From Microglena sp. YARC (taxonomy: Eukaryota; Chlorophyta; Chlorophyceae; Chlamydomonadales; Chlamydomonadaceae), in assembly GCA_022414725.1 (NCBI GenBank), contig CM039462.1, forward strand, positions 57,359,338 through 57,423,337: a stretch of 64,000 nucleotides of DNA, written 5' to 3'. The notes under the pieces were generated by a model. The model made no database searches. It was not told where the DNA came from and was given only the letters and a program-made list of their open reading frames with translations. Shown here piece by piece: positions 23,123 to 34,119 of this stretch (positions within the stretch are counted from its first letter, which is position 1; every line of letters starts with the position of its first letter). A program made the translations under genes and the position numbers.

Positions 23123-23250
23123 ACAATTGTAAGTTAATAACTCCGTGCATGTAGCCAGGGGGGCTGACGTAGATTCGCCAGGGTACATGAGCTTGGTTGA
23201 ACACGGCAGGTGTTCCCTCGCTCACATTACCACATGTGTCCGCAAAAGGT
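23123..23250 (-). other. Exon-like Cys-containing block of element X
   Basis: The minus strand reads TCGNVSEGTP and, with one indel, LMYP..RIYVSP then ATCTELLTYN before a strong GTAAG donor at about 23131. The X' version (60930-61046) keeps CGNASEGTPCVFTKLMYPGR open but has TGA after CTEL. The spacing of Cys around a GxPCVF core loosely recalls fibronectin type II modules of extracellular proteins; that similarity is weak. Each copy has its own lesion, so both may be decayed. Confidence 0.4.
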
Positions 23251-23259
23251 CCAGGGATG

Positions 23260-24945
23260 GATGTAAGGAGGGGGGGGGGGGGATATGTGTGGATTAAGGG
23301 TGGAGGGAGGAGGTGTTTGTGTGGATAAATTGAGGGAGACATGGCCAAGAGGGGGGGTATGATTGAGGAGGGAGGGGCGAGGGGGAGGGGGGGGAGGAGG
23401 GAGGGAGGGGAGGGAGGGAGGGAGGGAGGGGAGGGAGGGAGGAAGGGAGTTGTGTCTTGGGGGGATGGATGGAGGGATGGAGGGATTGTGTAGGATAAAT
23501 GTAGGGAGACATTGATGGGAAGGATGATGGAGGGAGGGAGGGAGGGGAGGGGGGTACGGGGGGGGGGGGAGGCAGGGAGGGAGGGAGTTGTGTGTTGTGG
23601 ATGGATGGATGGATGGGATGGAGGGAGAAAGTTGTGTATGGGGGGGGGGGGGGGGGATGGATGGATGGAGGGATTGTGTAGGATAAATTTAGGGAGACAT
23701 TTAGGGAGGGATGAGGATGGAGGGAAGGAGGGGCGAGGGGGGGGGGGAGGGGGGAGGGGGGAGGGAGGGGGGAGGGAGGGTGGAGTTGTGTGTGTGTGGA
23801 TGGATGGATGGGAGGGAGGGAGGGAGGGGGGGGGGGGGGGGGGGGGCTATGTGTGGGTGTGGGTGGAGGAGGAGGGGGTTGTGTGGGTTTAGGTTTAGGG
23901 TTCGGATGGATGGATGAATGGATGGAGGGAAGGAGGGAAGGAGGGAGGGAGTTGTGTGTGTGAAGGGGAGGGAAGGGGGAAGGAGGCAGGAGGAGAGAGG
24001 ATAGAGGTAGTGTGTGTTGGAGGTGGGTGAGTTAGTGTGTGTGAGTGTGGTTGGAAGGAAGAAGGGAGGGAGGGATGTAAGGAGGGGGGGGGGGGTATGT
24101 GGGGTAAGGGTGGAGGGAGGGAGGTGGTTGTGTGTAATAAATTGAGGGAGATATGGAGGGGGGGGATGATGGAGAGAGGGAGAGGGAGAGGGAGGGAGGG
24201 AGGTGGAAGAGGGAGAGGGAGGAGGGAGGGGAGTTGTGTGTTTGGGGGGATGGATGGATGGATGGATAGATGAGGGATGGAGGGATGGAAGATTGTGTAG
24301 GATAAATGAGTGGAGACATGAGGAGGGATGATGGATGGATGGAGGGAGGAGGGAGGGGGGGACAGGGAGGGGGGGAGGGAGGGAGGGAGTTGTGAGTGTG
24401 TGGATTGATGGATGGAAGGATGGATAGATGGATGGATGGATGGATGGATGGGGGGGGGGGGGGGGGGGATATGTGTGGTGTGGGTGGAGGGAGGGAGGGG
24501 GTTCTTGTGGGTTCATGGTTTATGGTTTGGATGGATGATGGATGGATGGAGGGATTGTGTAGGATAAATGTAGGGACACATTGAGGAGGGATGATGGATG
24601 AATGGATGGAGGGGGGGAGGAGGGAGATAGTTGTGTGTGTGGGGGCAGGGGGATGGATGGATGGATGGACGGACGACGGAACGGATGGATGGAGGATGGA
24701 GGGAGGGAAATGTGTTTGCGAGGGGGGGGGGGGGGGGGGGGGGATTGGATGGATGGATGGGTGGATGGATGGATGGATGGATGGATGGATGGATGGATGG
24801 ATGCATGGATGGGGGGGGGGGGGGGGGGGGCTATGTGTGGGTGTGGGTGGAGGGAGGGAGGGGGATGTGGGGGTTTTAGGGTTCAGGGTTCAGGGTTTGA
24901 TGGATGGATGGATGATGGATGGATGGATGGATGGATGGAATGGAT
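23260..24945. repeat. GGAT/GGGA minisatellite with units of about 300 bp (intron of X)
   Basis: Higher-order units combine gattgtgtaggataaatgta, gggagacattgaggg, runs of ggat and gagg, ggagttgtgtgtg, G-runs, and ctatgtgtgggtgtgggtgg. The plus strand is strongly G-rich. The counterpart at 59215-60895 is C-rich because it is inverted. At 23888-23902 and near 24880-24897 it contains TTTAGGG-like words. Confidence 0.95.
23888..23902. repeat. Interstitial TTTAGGG-type telomere-like motif
   Basis: TTTAGGTTTAGGGTT occurs here. The inverted counterpart at 60340-60357 is ACCCTAAACCCTAAACCC, two perfect Arabidopsis-type units and a partial. They occur at the same place in the minisatellite unit. Confidence 0.6.
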
Positions 24946-25139
24946 GGTTAACTACATACGTACCTACCTACCTACCTACCTGCCTGCCTATCTACATAAC
25001 TAACTACCTGCTTCCCTGTATCCTATGTACCAACTACAACCTACCATCCTACATGCCTACTTGCTTATTTGCCGGCCGGCCAGCCTGCCTACATCACCTA
25101 CCTGCCTACTACTTAAAAAACATACCTACCTACCTAATA

Positions 25140-26070
25140 CCCGCCAAATCACATGATGAAGTAACAAATAAGTTTTAAGGCATTGCAGGCCTTTTTGTGA
25201 TTTTTCTTCGGATCACATGAACAAGTAACAAAAAAGTTTTAAGGCATTACAGGCCTTTTTGTGAGGGGGGGTATGTGTGGATAAGGGTGGGGGGAGGGAG
25301 GTGTTTGTGTGGGATAAATTGAGGGAGACATGGAGGGGGGGATGATTGAGGGAGGAGGGGCGAGGGGGAGGGGGGAGGGAGGGAGGAGGGAGGGAGGAGG
25401 AGGGAGTTGTGTGTTGGTGGGGGGATGGATATGGATGGGATGGAGGTATTGTGTAGGATAAAATGTAGGGAGACATTGAGGGAGGGATGATGGAGGAGGG
25501 AGGAGGGGGGAGGGAGGGAGGGAGGGGAGGGAGTTGTGCATCGGATAAGTTAGTTTGAAGGCATTTTTTGCCTTTTTGTGATTTTCTTCGGATCACATGA
25601 TCAGTAACAAATAAGTTTTAAGGCATTACAGGCCTTTTTGTGATTTGTTTTCGGATCACATGATCAAGTAACAAATAAGTTTTAAGGCATTACAGGACTT
25701 TTTGTGTTTTTTTTCGGATCACATGATCAAGTAACAAATAAGTTTTAAGGCGTTACAGGCCTTTTTGTGAGGGGGGGTATGTGTGGATAAGGGTGGGGGG
25801 AGTGATTTTTTTTCGGATCACATGATCAAGTAACAAATAAGTTTTAAGGCATTACTGGCCTTTTTGTGATTTTTTTTCGGATCACATGATCAAGTAACAA
25901 ATAAGTTTTAAGGCATTAAAGGCCTTTTTGTGATTTTTTTCGGATCACAATGATCAGAGTAAACAAATAAAGTTTTAAGGCATTACAGGCCTTTTTGTGA
26001 TTTTGTTTTCGGATCACATGATCAAGTAACAAATAAGTTTTAAGGCATTACAGGCCTTTTTGTGATTTCA
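25140..26070. repeat. Tandem repeat of about 62 bp with AAGGC...GCCTT hairpin
   Basis: Units read cggatcacatgatcaagtaa, caaataagttttaaggcatt, acaggcctttttgtgatttt. About nine units lie at 25560-26070, with two more around 25145-25265 separated by a minisatellite block. aaggcattacaggcctt can form a 5-bp stem with a 7-nt loop, and cacatgatcaagt has a near-palindrome. X' carries a related 85-bp version at 58090-59010. Confidence 0.85.
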
Positions 26071-26265
26071 TTTGGATTACATACTAAACCGTACAAACCT
26101 ACTCACCAACCTACCTACCAGCCCACCCACTTACCTAACTTCCTATCTGACTACTAACACACGTACAACCTATCAACCTAACTACCTACTTTCCCACCCA
26201 CCCACCTATCTAACTTTCTACCAGACTACTAACACACCTACCTACCAACCTACTTACAAACCCAC

Positions 26266-26504
26266 CTTTTGCGTCGCGATACGTAATCGTGGCCCCTGCT
26301 TGCAACTGCTGAAAGACCAAGTTCTTGCTCTCCTCAAGGCAGTTACCTTGCACAGCATCCTTGCCCAACACACAGAAGACGAGCTGCTGATGCACGTGCT
26401 TTAGACACACGGTGTCCGGGTTATACACAAGGGTGTCCCCCATCTTCATGTCATGCCTCAAAAAGCGAGCTGTTGCATGACCTGATGAGCCAGGCTGAGC
26501 CATC
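26266..26504 (-). CDS. Conserved exon of element X ([16 protein letters not shown])
   Basis: Acceptor ttgcacag precedes G|ATGGCTCAGCC; donor AAAAG|GTGGG follows. The exon reads [19 protein letters not shown], then [36 protein letters not shown] and [12 protein letters not shown], about 79 residues. The second copy (57430-57669) keeps the part after GDTLVYN nearly unchanged but reads another frame before it. This conservation and the matching splice sites make it the best-supported exon of X. No motif I recognise; the two Cys and polar character would suit a soluble or secreted protein. Partners are unknown. Confidence 0.55.
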
Positions 26505-26534
26505 CTGTGCAACAAATAAATAGGAGGAGCATTA

Positions 26535-27330
26535 CAAGGATGGATGGGGAGGGAGGAGGAGGAGGGAGGGAGGAGGGAGGGAGGGAGGGAGGTATGGATG
26601 GATGGATGGATGGATGGATGGATTGGATGGATGGATGGATGATGGATGGATGAGGGAGGGAGGAGAGGAGGGAGGGGGAGGGAGGAGGGAGGGAGGAGGG
26701 AGGGAGGGAGGGAGGGAGGGAGGAGAGGGATGATGGATGGATGGATGGATGGATGCATGGATGGATGGTCATGGATGGATGGAATGGGATGGATGGATGG
26801 ATGGATGGATGGATGGTATGGATGGATGGATGGATGGATGGATGGATGCATGGATGGATGGATGGATAGATGTATTGATGGGATGGATGATGGATGGATG
26901 GATGGATGGATGGATGGATGGATGGATGGATGGATGGATGGATGGATGGATGGATGGATGTAAGGATGTATGGTTGTATGGATGATGGATGGATGGATGG
27001 AGGAGGGAGGGAGGGAGGGAGGGAGGGAGGGAGGGAGCGAGGGAGGGAGGAGCGAGGGAGGAGGGAGGGATATTAAGTTAACTGATGGCAAGGAGCGAGG
27101 AGGGAGGGAGGGAGGGAGGGAGGGAGGGAGGGAGGGAGGAGGAGGGAGGAGGGAGGGGGCAAGGAGGGAGGGAGGGAGGGATGGGCAAGGAGGGAGGGAG
27201 GTAAGTAGGGAGGGAGGCAAGGCAGGGAGGGAGGGAGGCAAGGAGGGAGGGAGGGAGGGAGGGAGGCAAGCAGGGAGGGAGGGAGGCAAGGAGGAGGGAG
27301 GGAGGGGATGGGCAAGGAGGAGGGAGGGAG
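26535..27330. repeat. (GGAT)n and (GGGA)n array, X only
   Basis: 26535-26720 is (GGAGGGAGGGA)-type, 26720-26995 is (GGAT)n, and 27000-27330 is (GGGA)n with aaggagggagg units. An attaagttaactgatgg direct repeat flanks part of it (27070 and 27329). X' lacks it at the corresponding position (57120-57420). Confidence 0.95.
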
Positions 27331-27479
27331 ATTAAGTTAACTGATGGGCATGAGCAGGAAGGAAGAGTATTCAATAGACGAACCCCTGCTGCGCCTGAGA
27401 GTAATGTGATCATGAGGAAGTCACGCCTGTATACCCGACTTGCCTTAGGGGCAGGGGCAAACTAAACAGAAATAGACCT

Positions 27480-27670
27480 ACCCGAATGCGACGAACAAGA
27501 GCTGCGGGACCTTGACAGATGATCGATTCAGGTCAGATTCAAGTCAGACACATAGGGAAATTCACCGCACAGGGAAATTGAGAACGAAATAAGAGGGTAC
27601 CCGAATGCGAGGAACAAGAGCTGCGGGAGCTTGACAGATGATCGATTCAGGTCAGAATGAAGTCGTGATC
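27480..27670. repeat. Direct duplication of about 120 bp
   Basis: cccgaatgcgacgaacaaga (27481) recurs as cccgaatgcgaggaacaaga (27601). Both are followed by gacagatgatcgattcaggt. X' has a single related copy at about 56868-56970, so the duplication arose in the left copy. Confidence 0.75.
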
Positions 27671-27817
27671 GTGGCCACGGCATTACCTGAGGCTGTACTC
27701 CATGGCTTGGTCCTAAAACCAAGTCCGAACCACCATTTCCCGCCTTGTTCGAATCGAATTCGAAGCCCCCCATCTGTCGAAGGGCGACAGATGAGAACGT
27801 AAGAAGCATTCGCTTGC

Positions 27818-28027
27818 ATGACACATCCTCTTGCGAGGCTCTTGGAGACATGTCTTGCACAAGTGGTGTATCAATCACTGCTTGCCGCTCTTGTATTCGA
27901 CTTGTTTCAAGCCACAAGAGCTTTCAAGAGGTTTAGCTTATTTAAGAGGGGGAAACAAGAGGCGCAAAACTTACCGACGAATTCAAGGTATTCTTACTTG
28001 GTCACAAGAATTCCTGGAATTAACTGA
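27818..28027 (+). other. Conserved frame MTHPLARLLETCL of element X
   Basis: An ATG at 27818 opens 69 codons; the first 50 (ending QEAQNLPT) are almost identical in X' (minus strand, ATG at 56671), where the frame then runs into a 69-bp repeat array. The segment LFDLF..ATRAFKRFSLFKRG is hydrophobic then basic. The opposite strand is also open over the same DNA (SVALRQMGGFEFDSNKAG), so the coding strand is unsettled. Confidence 0.35.
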
Positions 28028-28261
28028 GGGGCATAAGAAAAGGATAAAACTGCAGAGACTGGTAGGCCTGGGAGGATTGCTAATAGCTGATATGAGAACT
28101 GTAAACAATAAATTATGCAGAACTGGAATCAAGGGGGCAAGGCAAATTAGCAACTGGTCTTCAGAGTGATGTCAGTCTACTTGAGATAACTGGCCTTGGA
28201 GGGAAAACTACAAGGGTACAGCAGGCTAGTCTAAGGAGCAGCTAGAAAGCATAAAATGGAA

Positions 28262-28440
28262 CTGCAGATAGGCTGCAGGCTAGGTTGCAGGGAGGCTGCC
28301 AGGAAGCTGGGGGTTGGCTGCAGATAGGCTGCAGGCTAGGTTGCAGGAAGGCTGCTAGGAAGCTGGGAGGTAACTGCAGGTAGGCTGCATGCTAGTTGCA
28401 GAGAGGCTGCTAGGAGAGAGAGAAGGAAGCTGCAGGGTTG
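28262..28440. repeat. Tandem repeat of about 58 bp, three copies
   Basis: Units contain ggctgcaggctaggttgcag and ggctgctaggaagctggg. A looser relative occurs at 29820-29935 (gcaggctgg units). Confidence 0.8.
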
Positions 28441-28591
28441 CAAGCTGGCTTGGTTACGAGAAGTGTGCATGATTTGAGATAGGGGGATTTAGACAAGATG
28501 TCTGTGCTATTCCCCCCATAATTTGGGAGCATCCTAAATTAGAGTTTGCAATCTTGTTGCAGTAAGCATGAGGGAGTCTAAGGAAGCAAGA

Positions 28592-29803
28592 TCAATATCT
28601 ATACACATGCATGGTAGTGCCAGATATGAGTACATGAGGCAGTACACATCTAAATCCTAGAGTGTTCAAAGCTAAGGCAAAAAAAACATAGAACTCTAGG
28701 TTCAGATTTAGGTACCAGATGCTGAGTATCCATCCAGATCCAGCTGCTGGTGGATTTTGTCTAACAGATAGAGTGGAGAATGATCTCTTAGACATCCTGG
28801 GGGTATCCAGCATGTTGATGAACCAGAAATCCATGGGGTTCCAGTGCATGCTCAGGTTGTTGACTCAGATTACTCTTCCTCCAGGGTATGCACAGCTGAT
28901 GGGGTGCATTAGCATTTTGGGCCAGGTAGTCAGGACTTTTGCATGAGCTTGGACCATAGCTGCTTGTAGGCTGATGGCCCACTGTAGGGTAGGCCTGTCT
29001 ACTGTAGATATGGTGGGGTAGGATTGAACCATGCTCTGAAGTCTGTTGATGTGGTTGATGAGAGGCCCATAGACGGGGGAGGGGCTGCTATGCATGTGTC
29101 TACTGGGGAATTTGTGGTGCTCAGAAGCTAGCAGAGTGGGGAACTGGCTGGTGAACTGGCTGATGAGGATGGGTAAGGGCTGTCTGGGTCTGATGCTAAG
29201 GCTCTAAGGGAAGGGGAGATTTTTGAGGGTGGTGAGCAGGGTTCCTAAACTGGTTCTAGGGAGGCCAGAGTTGTTGAGGAACTGGGCCGGGTAGGTGTTC
29301 ATGTTGACATGGGTGAGGGGCTGACCAGGGGAGGGGGAAGTAGCTGAGGGGAGCCATTGATCAAACCTGAGGACATGAGAGAGTTCTGACTGGGTGCAGG
29401 GGCCTTGTCCATCTACAGGGCAGTGGACATCTTCATATGCAGTTCTGGCTTGGTCTAGCACGAGGTCCATTTATATTCTGGCTTGTGCTTCTGTCAGGGT
29501 GCAGAGCTCATTGAGGGGAACAGTGGGAAGTTGCTGGACATAGGTGGTAGAGGATCCAGCTTGGTGTGGCTGTGATGTAAGTTCCCCCTTGCAGGTCTCA
29601 GTGAGGGGGACAGTGGGAAGTTGCTGGACATAGGTGGTAGAGGATCCAGCTTGGTGTGGCTGTGATGTAAATTCCCCCCCATTGTCTGACAGGAGCAGGG
29701 AGGGTCCACAAACATGGTCCAGGGCAGGCAAGTCATCATCATCATCACTGTCACTATGACTAGAGCTGGGGGGGGATGGTACAGCTGCCTGAGTAGTCAT
29801 CAT
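28592..29803 (-). pseudogene. Unrecognised low-stop region downstream of the copia-like gag
   Basis: One minus-strand frame is open over about 1.2 kb except for TAA (29471-29473), TAG (about 29204-29206) and TGA (about 28865-28867). It contains LLLSDNGGEFTSQ, which resembles the integrase DNGGEF motif of copia elements, followed by a duplicated segment (QAGSSTTYVQQLPTVPL twice, from a repeat of about 96 bp at 29511-29586 and 29607-29683). The rest (LDQARTAYEDVHCPVDG; TVDRPTLQWAISLQAAM; NPMDFWFINMLD) shows no reverse transcriptase or RNase H motif I know. It may be a decayed or rearranged pol, or a low-stop host segment. The integrase hint rests on six residues only. Confidence 0.3.
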
Positions 29804-31712
29804 TGTAATGTAGTGCAGGCTGTGATGGTGGCATGTGCAGGCTGTATGCAGGCTGGATGGGTGCAGGCTGAGGGCTGGTTGGATGCAGGTTGTGTACAGG
29901 CTGGTTGCAGGCTGGATGCAGGCTGGGTTATCATCATGATGTGTACAGGAGAGGGAGGCATTATTGGGTGGCAGCTGGTGGAGGAGACAGTGGAGGTAGG
30001 TAGAGGGGGAGTTGATGAGGAAGTCTTAGGAGTTCTAGTGAAGTAGAGGACATGCCTTTTGGGGCAGAAGAGGAGTGTTTTTGTGCCCACATGTGCAGGT
30101 ATGGAGAGGGTTGCTGCATCACTGGTCATGAGGACGTGGAGGTGTGGAGAGAGCTTGTGTGCAGCATGTATGCTGATGATGTTGGCTGTGGTCAGAGGAG
30201 GGGCCAGGAGAACATTGTGTAGAATGATCAGAGAGCCTCTGTGGCCTCTGATGTGAGCTTTCCCTTGTTGCAGACAGATGAGAGGAGATGCTCCAAGGTC
30301 AGCCAGTTGCAGGCTAACGGGCTGGGGAAGATCCTGAATGTCATACAAGTTGGAGGGGTGCAGTGGGAGTGGGCTGCACAGTCTAGGAGCCATTCTGTCT
30401 GTAGAGCTGACTGGTAGGACTCATGAGCATCACTGTCATCACTATCATCATCATCATCATCATCACTGTTGATAAGTTCTGGCAAGGCATCATAGGTGGA
30501 GCTGGAAGCTGGTTCTAGATCACTGCTATCACTCATGTGGCCAAAGAATGCATTGTCATCCAAAGAGGTACTGGGCAGGGACAGGGATGTGGACTTGCCT
30601 TCTGGGGAGTCAGCATACTGGAGTGGCTGAGGTCCATCGATCATGGCTAGGGCCATGAAGTTATGCTCCTCCTCATTGTCTGATGTAGACTGTGAAGTGG
30701 AGCAGTCATCGTCAGCTACATGGGCATGCCTGGTGTTGTCACGGCGGCTGTAGGTCTTGGTCTCTTTGGAGCTTCTGTTGTCCCTCTTGGGAGACTTGGA
30801 GTTGCTGGAGGGCCTGTTGGCAGTGTCACCTCTTGCAGGTGGTGATGGAGAACCTATGGTGGCAGATGTAGATGCAGGCCTGTGTGCCAGGTTGGTATCA
30901 GCACTGGTGCAGGTAGTGGAGTTGTGGCCAAACCCACCGCAGTTCCAGCAGGTCATCTGAGCTGATGGGATACGCTCCTTTCTTCGTCTTCCCTTGAAGG
31001 CTGCAGCTGCCATGTGGGCAGTTTCTTCGGGGGAGATGACAGCCTCTGAGATCTGATTGGAGACTTGATACCTGGTGAGTTGTGTCTGAAATGATGCAAA
31101 ATCAGGACAGACAGAGTTGTGGAAAGATGATCTGAATCCACTGTACTCCGGGCGGCTGGACAGTCCCTGCACAATGATGCTGAGAAATGCAGGGATGGAG
31201 GTGTTGCTATGGCCATTGACTTGGGGAAGCATATAGTACAGCTCATAGCTTCTGGCAAGGTAAACCTGGAGGTTTTCAGTGGGAGACATGATGAGGTTGT
31301 ACATGGATCTGACTGCACTGGTATCCAGGTCAGAGTTCCGTTCACCATAGGTGGCCTTCAGGAACCTGTAAGCTTTACCAGCAACATCAGTGTGAGCCAT
31401 TATGGCTTGTTGGATAGGGTCTGAACAGTGTCTGAGAATTTCATTGAAGGCCTGATAATTCTTCACTACATTTATCCTGTGGTCAACAGCACGACTCGCA
31501 ACAGTCGCATTAGCATGATCCAGATTGGGGTAATGACTAGTCTCCAGAGGGTACTCGTCACCTGTTGCAGGTTCCCCATCAGGGGGAGCTGGAAGAGCGG
31601 CGTCGATGGCAACATGGATGGTTCCTGGGAATGCTCTGAGGTAGCGGAGCAGGTAGGGGCCAAACTTGTGGAAGGGGACAGTTGGGCTCCCATCGAAGAG
31701 TGGTACTCCCAT
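29800..31712 (-). pseudogene. Ty1/copia-like gag, protease start and pre-integrase region
   Basis: The first frame (31712 to 30228, 494 aa) starts at ATG 31712 and has a gag-like body (FDGSPTVPFHKFGPYLL; AYRFLKATYGER). A zinc knuckle of the form C-x2-C-x4-H-x4-C (CWNCGGFGHNSTTC) is followed by a Ser/Asp-rich linker and then EWLLDCAAHSHC, where copia proteases have a WLLDSGA-like site. The protein then leaves its frame: a second frame (30393 to 29800) carries LHNVLLAPPLTTANIISI, typical of the protease-to-integrase junction. The shift falls in a short C-run near 30366-30372, so a one-base indel explains it. I found no LTR pair, RT or RNase H. Gag would coat RNA in virus-like particles; this copy looks dead unless the shift is an error. 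Confidence 0.7.
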
Positions 31713-31869
31713 CGAAGAGTACCACTCTTGGTACCCTTCACTACTGATAGGGAGTGAAAAAAAGAAGTGGGAACGGAGAGAGTGAATTGGAAATTCAGGA
31801 AGGACCTGGAAAAAAAATTCAAGGAGATCTCTCTCCCCCCCCCCTGTTGCTGGTATCGAGCAAAGGTAT

Positions 31870-32200
31870 GCAAGTATGTCCCCCTTGGAGCTGTATTGCT
31901 TTTGGGTGTGTGGACTGTAATGTGAAAGTGTAAACTCTAGTCACCACCTAGTTTCCCCCCCCCCTTCACGGAGTGAAGAGTTTGAAAGAAAGGTGGTGCA
32001 GGTTTGTGAAGGAAGAACGATAGGTAGAACCTTATGCAGAAATCCAAAGGACAAAGGGAAATACGAAATGCAAGGATGTCCCCCTGGTAGCTATATAGCT
32101 TGTTGGGTGTTTGGACTAGGATGCAAAAGTGTAAACACTGGTCACCACCTGGTTCCCCCCCCCCCCTTCACGGAGTGAAGAGGAAGGTGGTGAAAGTGAG
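31870..32200. repeat. Tandem unit of about 198 bp with nested palindrome, two copies
   Basis: Copies at 31870-31998 and 32068-32196 share gtgtaaac..tagtcaccacct, a C-run, ttcacggagtgaa and aggtggtg. Each forms an outer stem caccacct/aggtggtg around the inner palindrome ttcacggagtgaa. A third, diverged copy lies at 34003-34055. Confidence 0.8.
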
Positions 32201-32925
32201 ATGTACTCATAACTGAAACAGGAGAAAAGGAATGAAATTGCATGGAAAAATCCGTTGCCGTAGATACTACTCTTAGCATAGTATTCATGATAGGTTGGGA
32301 TGAAAAAAACCATGTGTAGCTGTGTTCTTACTGAAGGAGTGGAGTAAGAAGATGTATGAAAGTTAATCATCATAAATCCCCATGTACGTCACTAACAAAG
32401 TGGAACGAAGGACTGAAGTACACCTCGATGAGAAGAGGCGTATGAAAGTACATCTGGTCGTACGTGTGCAAGTACATTAGGCAGTACATCTGCGTGTACA
32501 TGGGGCAGTACGGAGGGGAATGGAATCCTAGTTGGATTCAGTACATATGGACTGAACAGGAGATCCCCCGCAAACGAATGTGCGAAGCAGAAATTGCCCT
32601 TCAATTAACGAACATATAAGACAACCTGTTGGCAAGTGGTAACTTGTTCAACACAGGCACAAGGCAGGTATGTCAGGGTTATGAGTGCGATCTGTCTCTA
32701 GATTGCGATCATGACCAAACCAATAGATTGCGATCATGACCAAACCAAACGCAAGGGGAAATTATGATCATATCATGGGTTGCCATCTGAAGGGTGCTTT
32801 AACCAGTGGAGTTGTAGAACACGAAAGCAGGCTTCATGGCATTGTCCATCACTGGAGGTTGTGCTGCTTCAAAGTTGAGAATCAGGTGACCAGGTAAAGC
32901 ACCGTAGGCACTAAGAGTGATGAGT
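32200..32925. other. No gene seen
   Basis: AT-balanced sequence with short direct repeats (agtacatctg/gcagtacatc near 32450-32510; gattgcgatcatgaccaaac twice at 32700-32745). No splice-bounded frame stands out. Confidence 0.5.
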
Positions 32926-33140
32926 AGACATAGGAGGTGCAGATGTAGCAATCACCCAATTCATAGGGGGTAGCAGACATTGCAGCATAGGTGATGCAGG
33001 CTGTGCACGATAAGGAGTGTAGACGTAGCAATCACCCGATTCATAGGGGGTAGCAGACGTTATAGCACAGGGGTTGCTGACTCTGTAGCATAAGGGTTGC
33101 AGACACAGCCACATACCGTAGGGGGTGCACAGGTTGCAGC
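32926..33140. repeat. Tandem unit of about 80 bp, two to three copies
   Basis: gtagcaatcacccaattcat is followed by agggggtagcagacattgca. It is repeated at about 33015 with one change, then degenerates into cagggggtgcacaggttgca-like units. Confidence 0.75.
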
Positions 33141-33179
33141 ATAGGGGGTACAGACGTAGCAGCGAAGGGGAAAGAAAGA

Positions 33180-34000
33180 CTCAATAACCATATGGAGAAA
33201 CATAAATCCAGATGGTCAGACTTCTCAGTGCCTAATAACTTGTTTCTGACTTAAAGAGAAAGTCTTATCAAAGCAAGGATTATTCTAGGAGGTGAATATC
33301 GCACCGCAAAGAATTCTTGCACTCGTGACAAACCAAGCCCTGAACTACAAGCAAACCAAATCAGCATCAACTGAAAATCTAAAGGAAACGAAGAATAAAT
33401 TCAAGAAACTTGCAACCAACAAAGGAAACATAGTTCAATGAACAATAGATGTTTAGACGTACAAACACAGTACAGAAAACCTATTGTCCACTAGTGTCCA
33501 CTTGAAAAGAATTACTCAGAAAATGTACTTAAATGGATTTACTGAAATGGGTGTACTGAAATGCGAATGTAGGGTTACCAATGCAAGTGGCAAGAGAAAC
33601 AGTTTGCTTTAGTGGCTGGCAGACAGTTGGCTCTAGTGACCGGGAAAGCAGAGGCTGTAGTGGCTGAAAAACAGGCGGAAATAGTCAACTGAGGAAGCGG
33701 GACAGTGCATCTGCGTTGCCATGCTTTGCACCAGGCCTGTGCATGATGTCAAAGTCAAACGATTGCATCATGCATGCCCATCTTGCGATGGCACCTGTGC
33801 ATTTTGCTGAGGAGAACACATAAAAAATGCAAAGTTACCCCCCCTGCCTTTGGCCTCTTGGGTAGATGTGAGGTAGGTATCGTGCCTCACTGGGGTGTTT
33901 GTATTTTACATTAAAGTGGTGCAACTACTGTGTGTATCCCCTCCTCTGCATTTAGCTTGCTGGGTGGGTAGGTAGGTTCCTAGGAGCTACTCTTGTAACA
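33180..34000. other. No gene seen
   Basis: Moderately AT-rich sequence with small local repeats (gtggctggcagacagt, gtggctgaaaaacagg). 33838-34060 resembles the 198-bp unit at 31870-32200. Confidence 0.4.
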
Positions 34001-34002
34001 CA

Positions 34003-34062
34003 TAGCATATCACCACCTGTATTACCCCCCCTTTCACGGAGTGGGAAAAAATAAAGGTGGTG
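34003..34062. repeat. Third copy of the nested palindrome
   Basis: tatcaccacctgtattaccc, cccctttcacggagtggg and aaaggtggtgaaag form the same outer stem and central palindrome-like core as at 31940-31998 and 32148-32196, now 1.8 kb away. Confidence 0.7.
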
Positions 34063-34119
34063 AAAGCGAATGGCCAGAAAGAAATCTAAGAACTAGCTGA
34101 GTGCAAAGGGCACATGATG

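Larger units (their letters stand above)
19151..27978 (-). mobile_element. Element X, left copy (gene sense on minus strand)
   Basis: Nearly the whole stretch reappears inverted at 56510-64000: 19151 matches the window end, 22150-23350 matches 60930-61720, the GGAT/GGGA array matches 59215-60895, 26266-26504 matches 57430-57669, and 27800-27978 matches 56510-56680. The repeat is at least 8 kb long; its left limit may lie outside what the right copy shows. Exon-like blocks all share one direction (minus here), consistent with one large intron-rich gene or several genes in one orientation. I see no reverse transcriptase or transposase and no TIR or LTR, so it may be a segmental duplication and not a transposon. 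Confidence 0.6.

Noticed and set aside
23701..27289. Long ORFs of SerProHis or GlyTrpMetAsp repeats
   Set aside because: They come from (GGAT)n and (GGGA)n arrays that lack stops in some frames; the frame changes with unit number between X and X'.
30228..31712. Endogenous virus
   Set aside because: The gag body, zinc knuckle and pre-integrase motif fit a Ty1/copia retrotransposon; there is no envelope or capsid gene of a virus.
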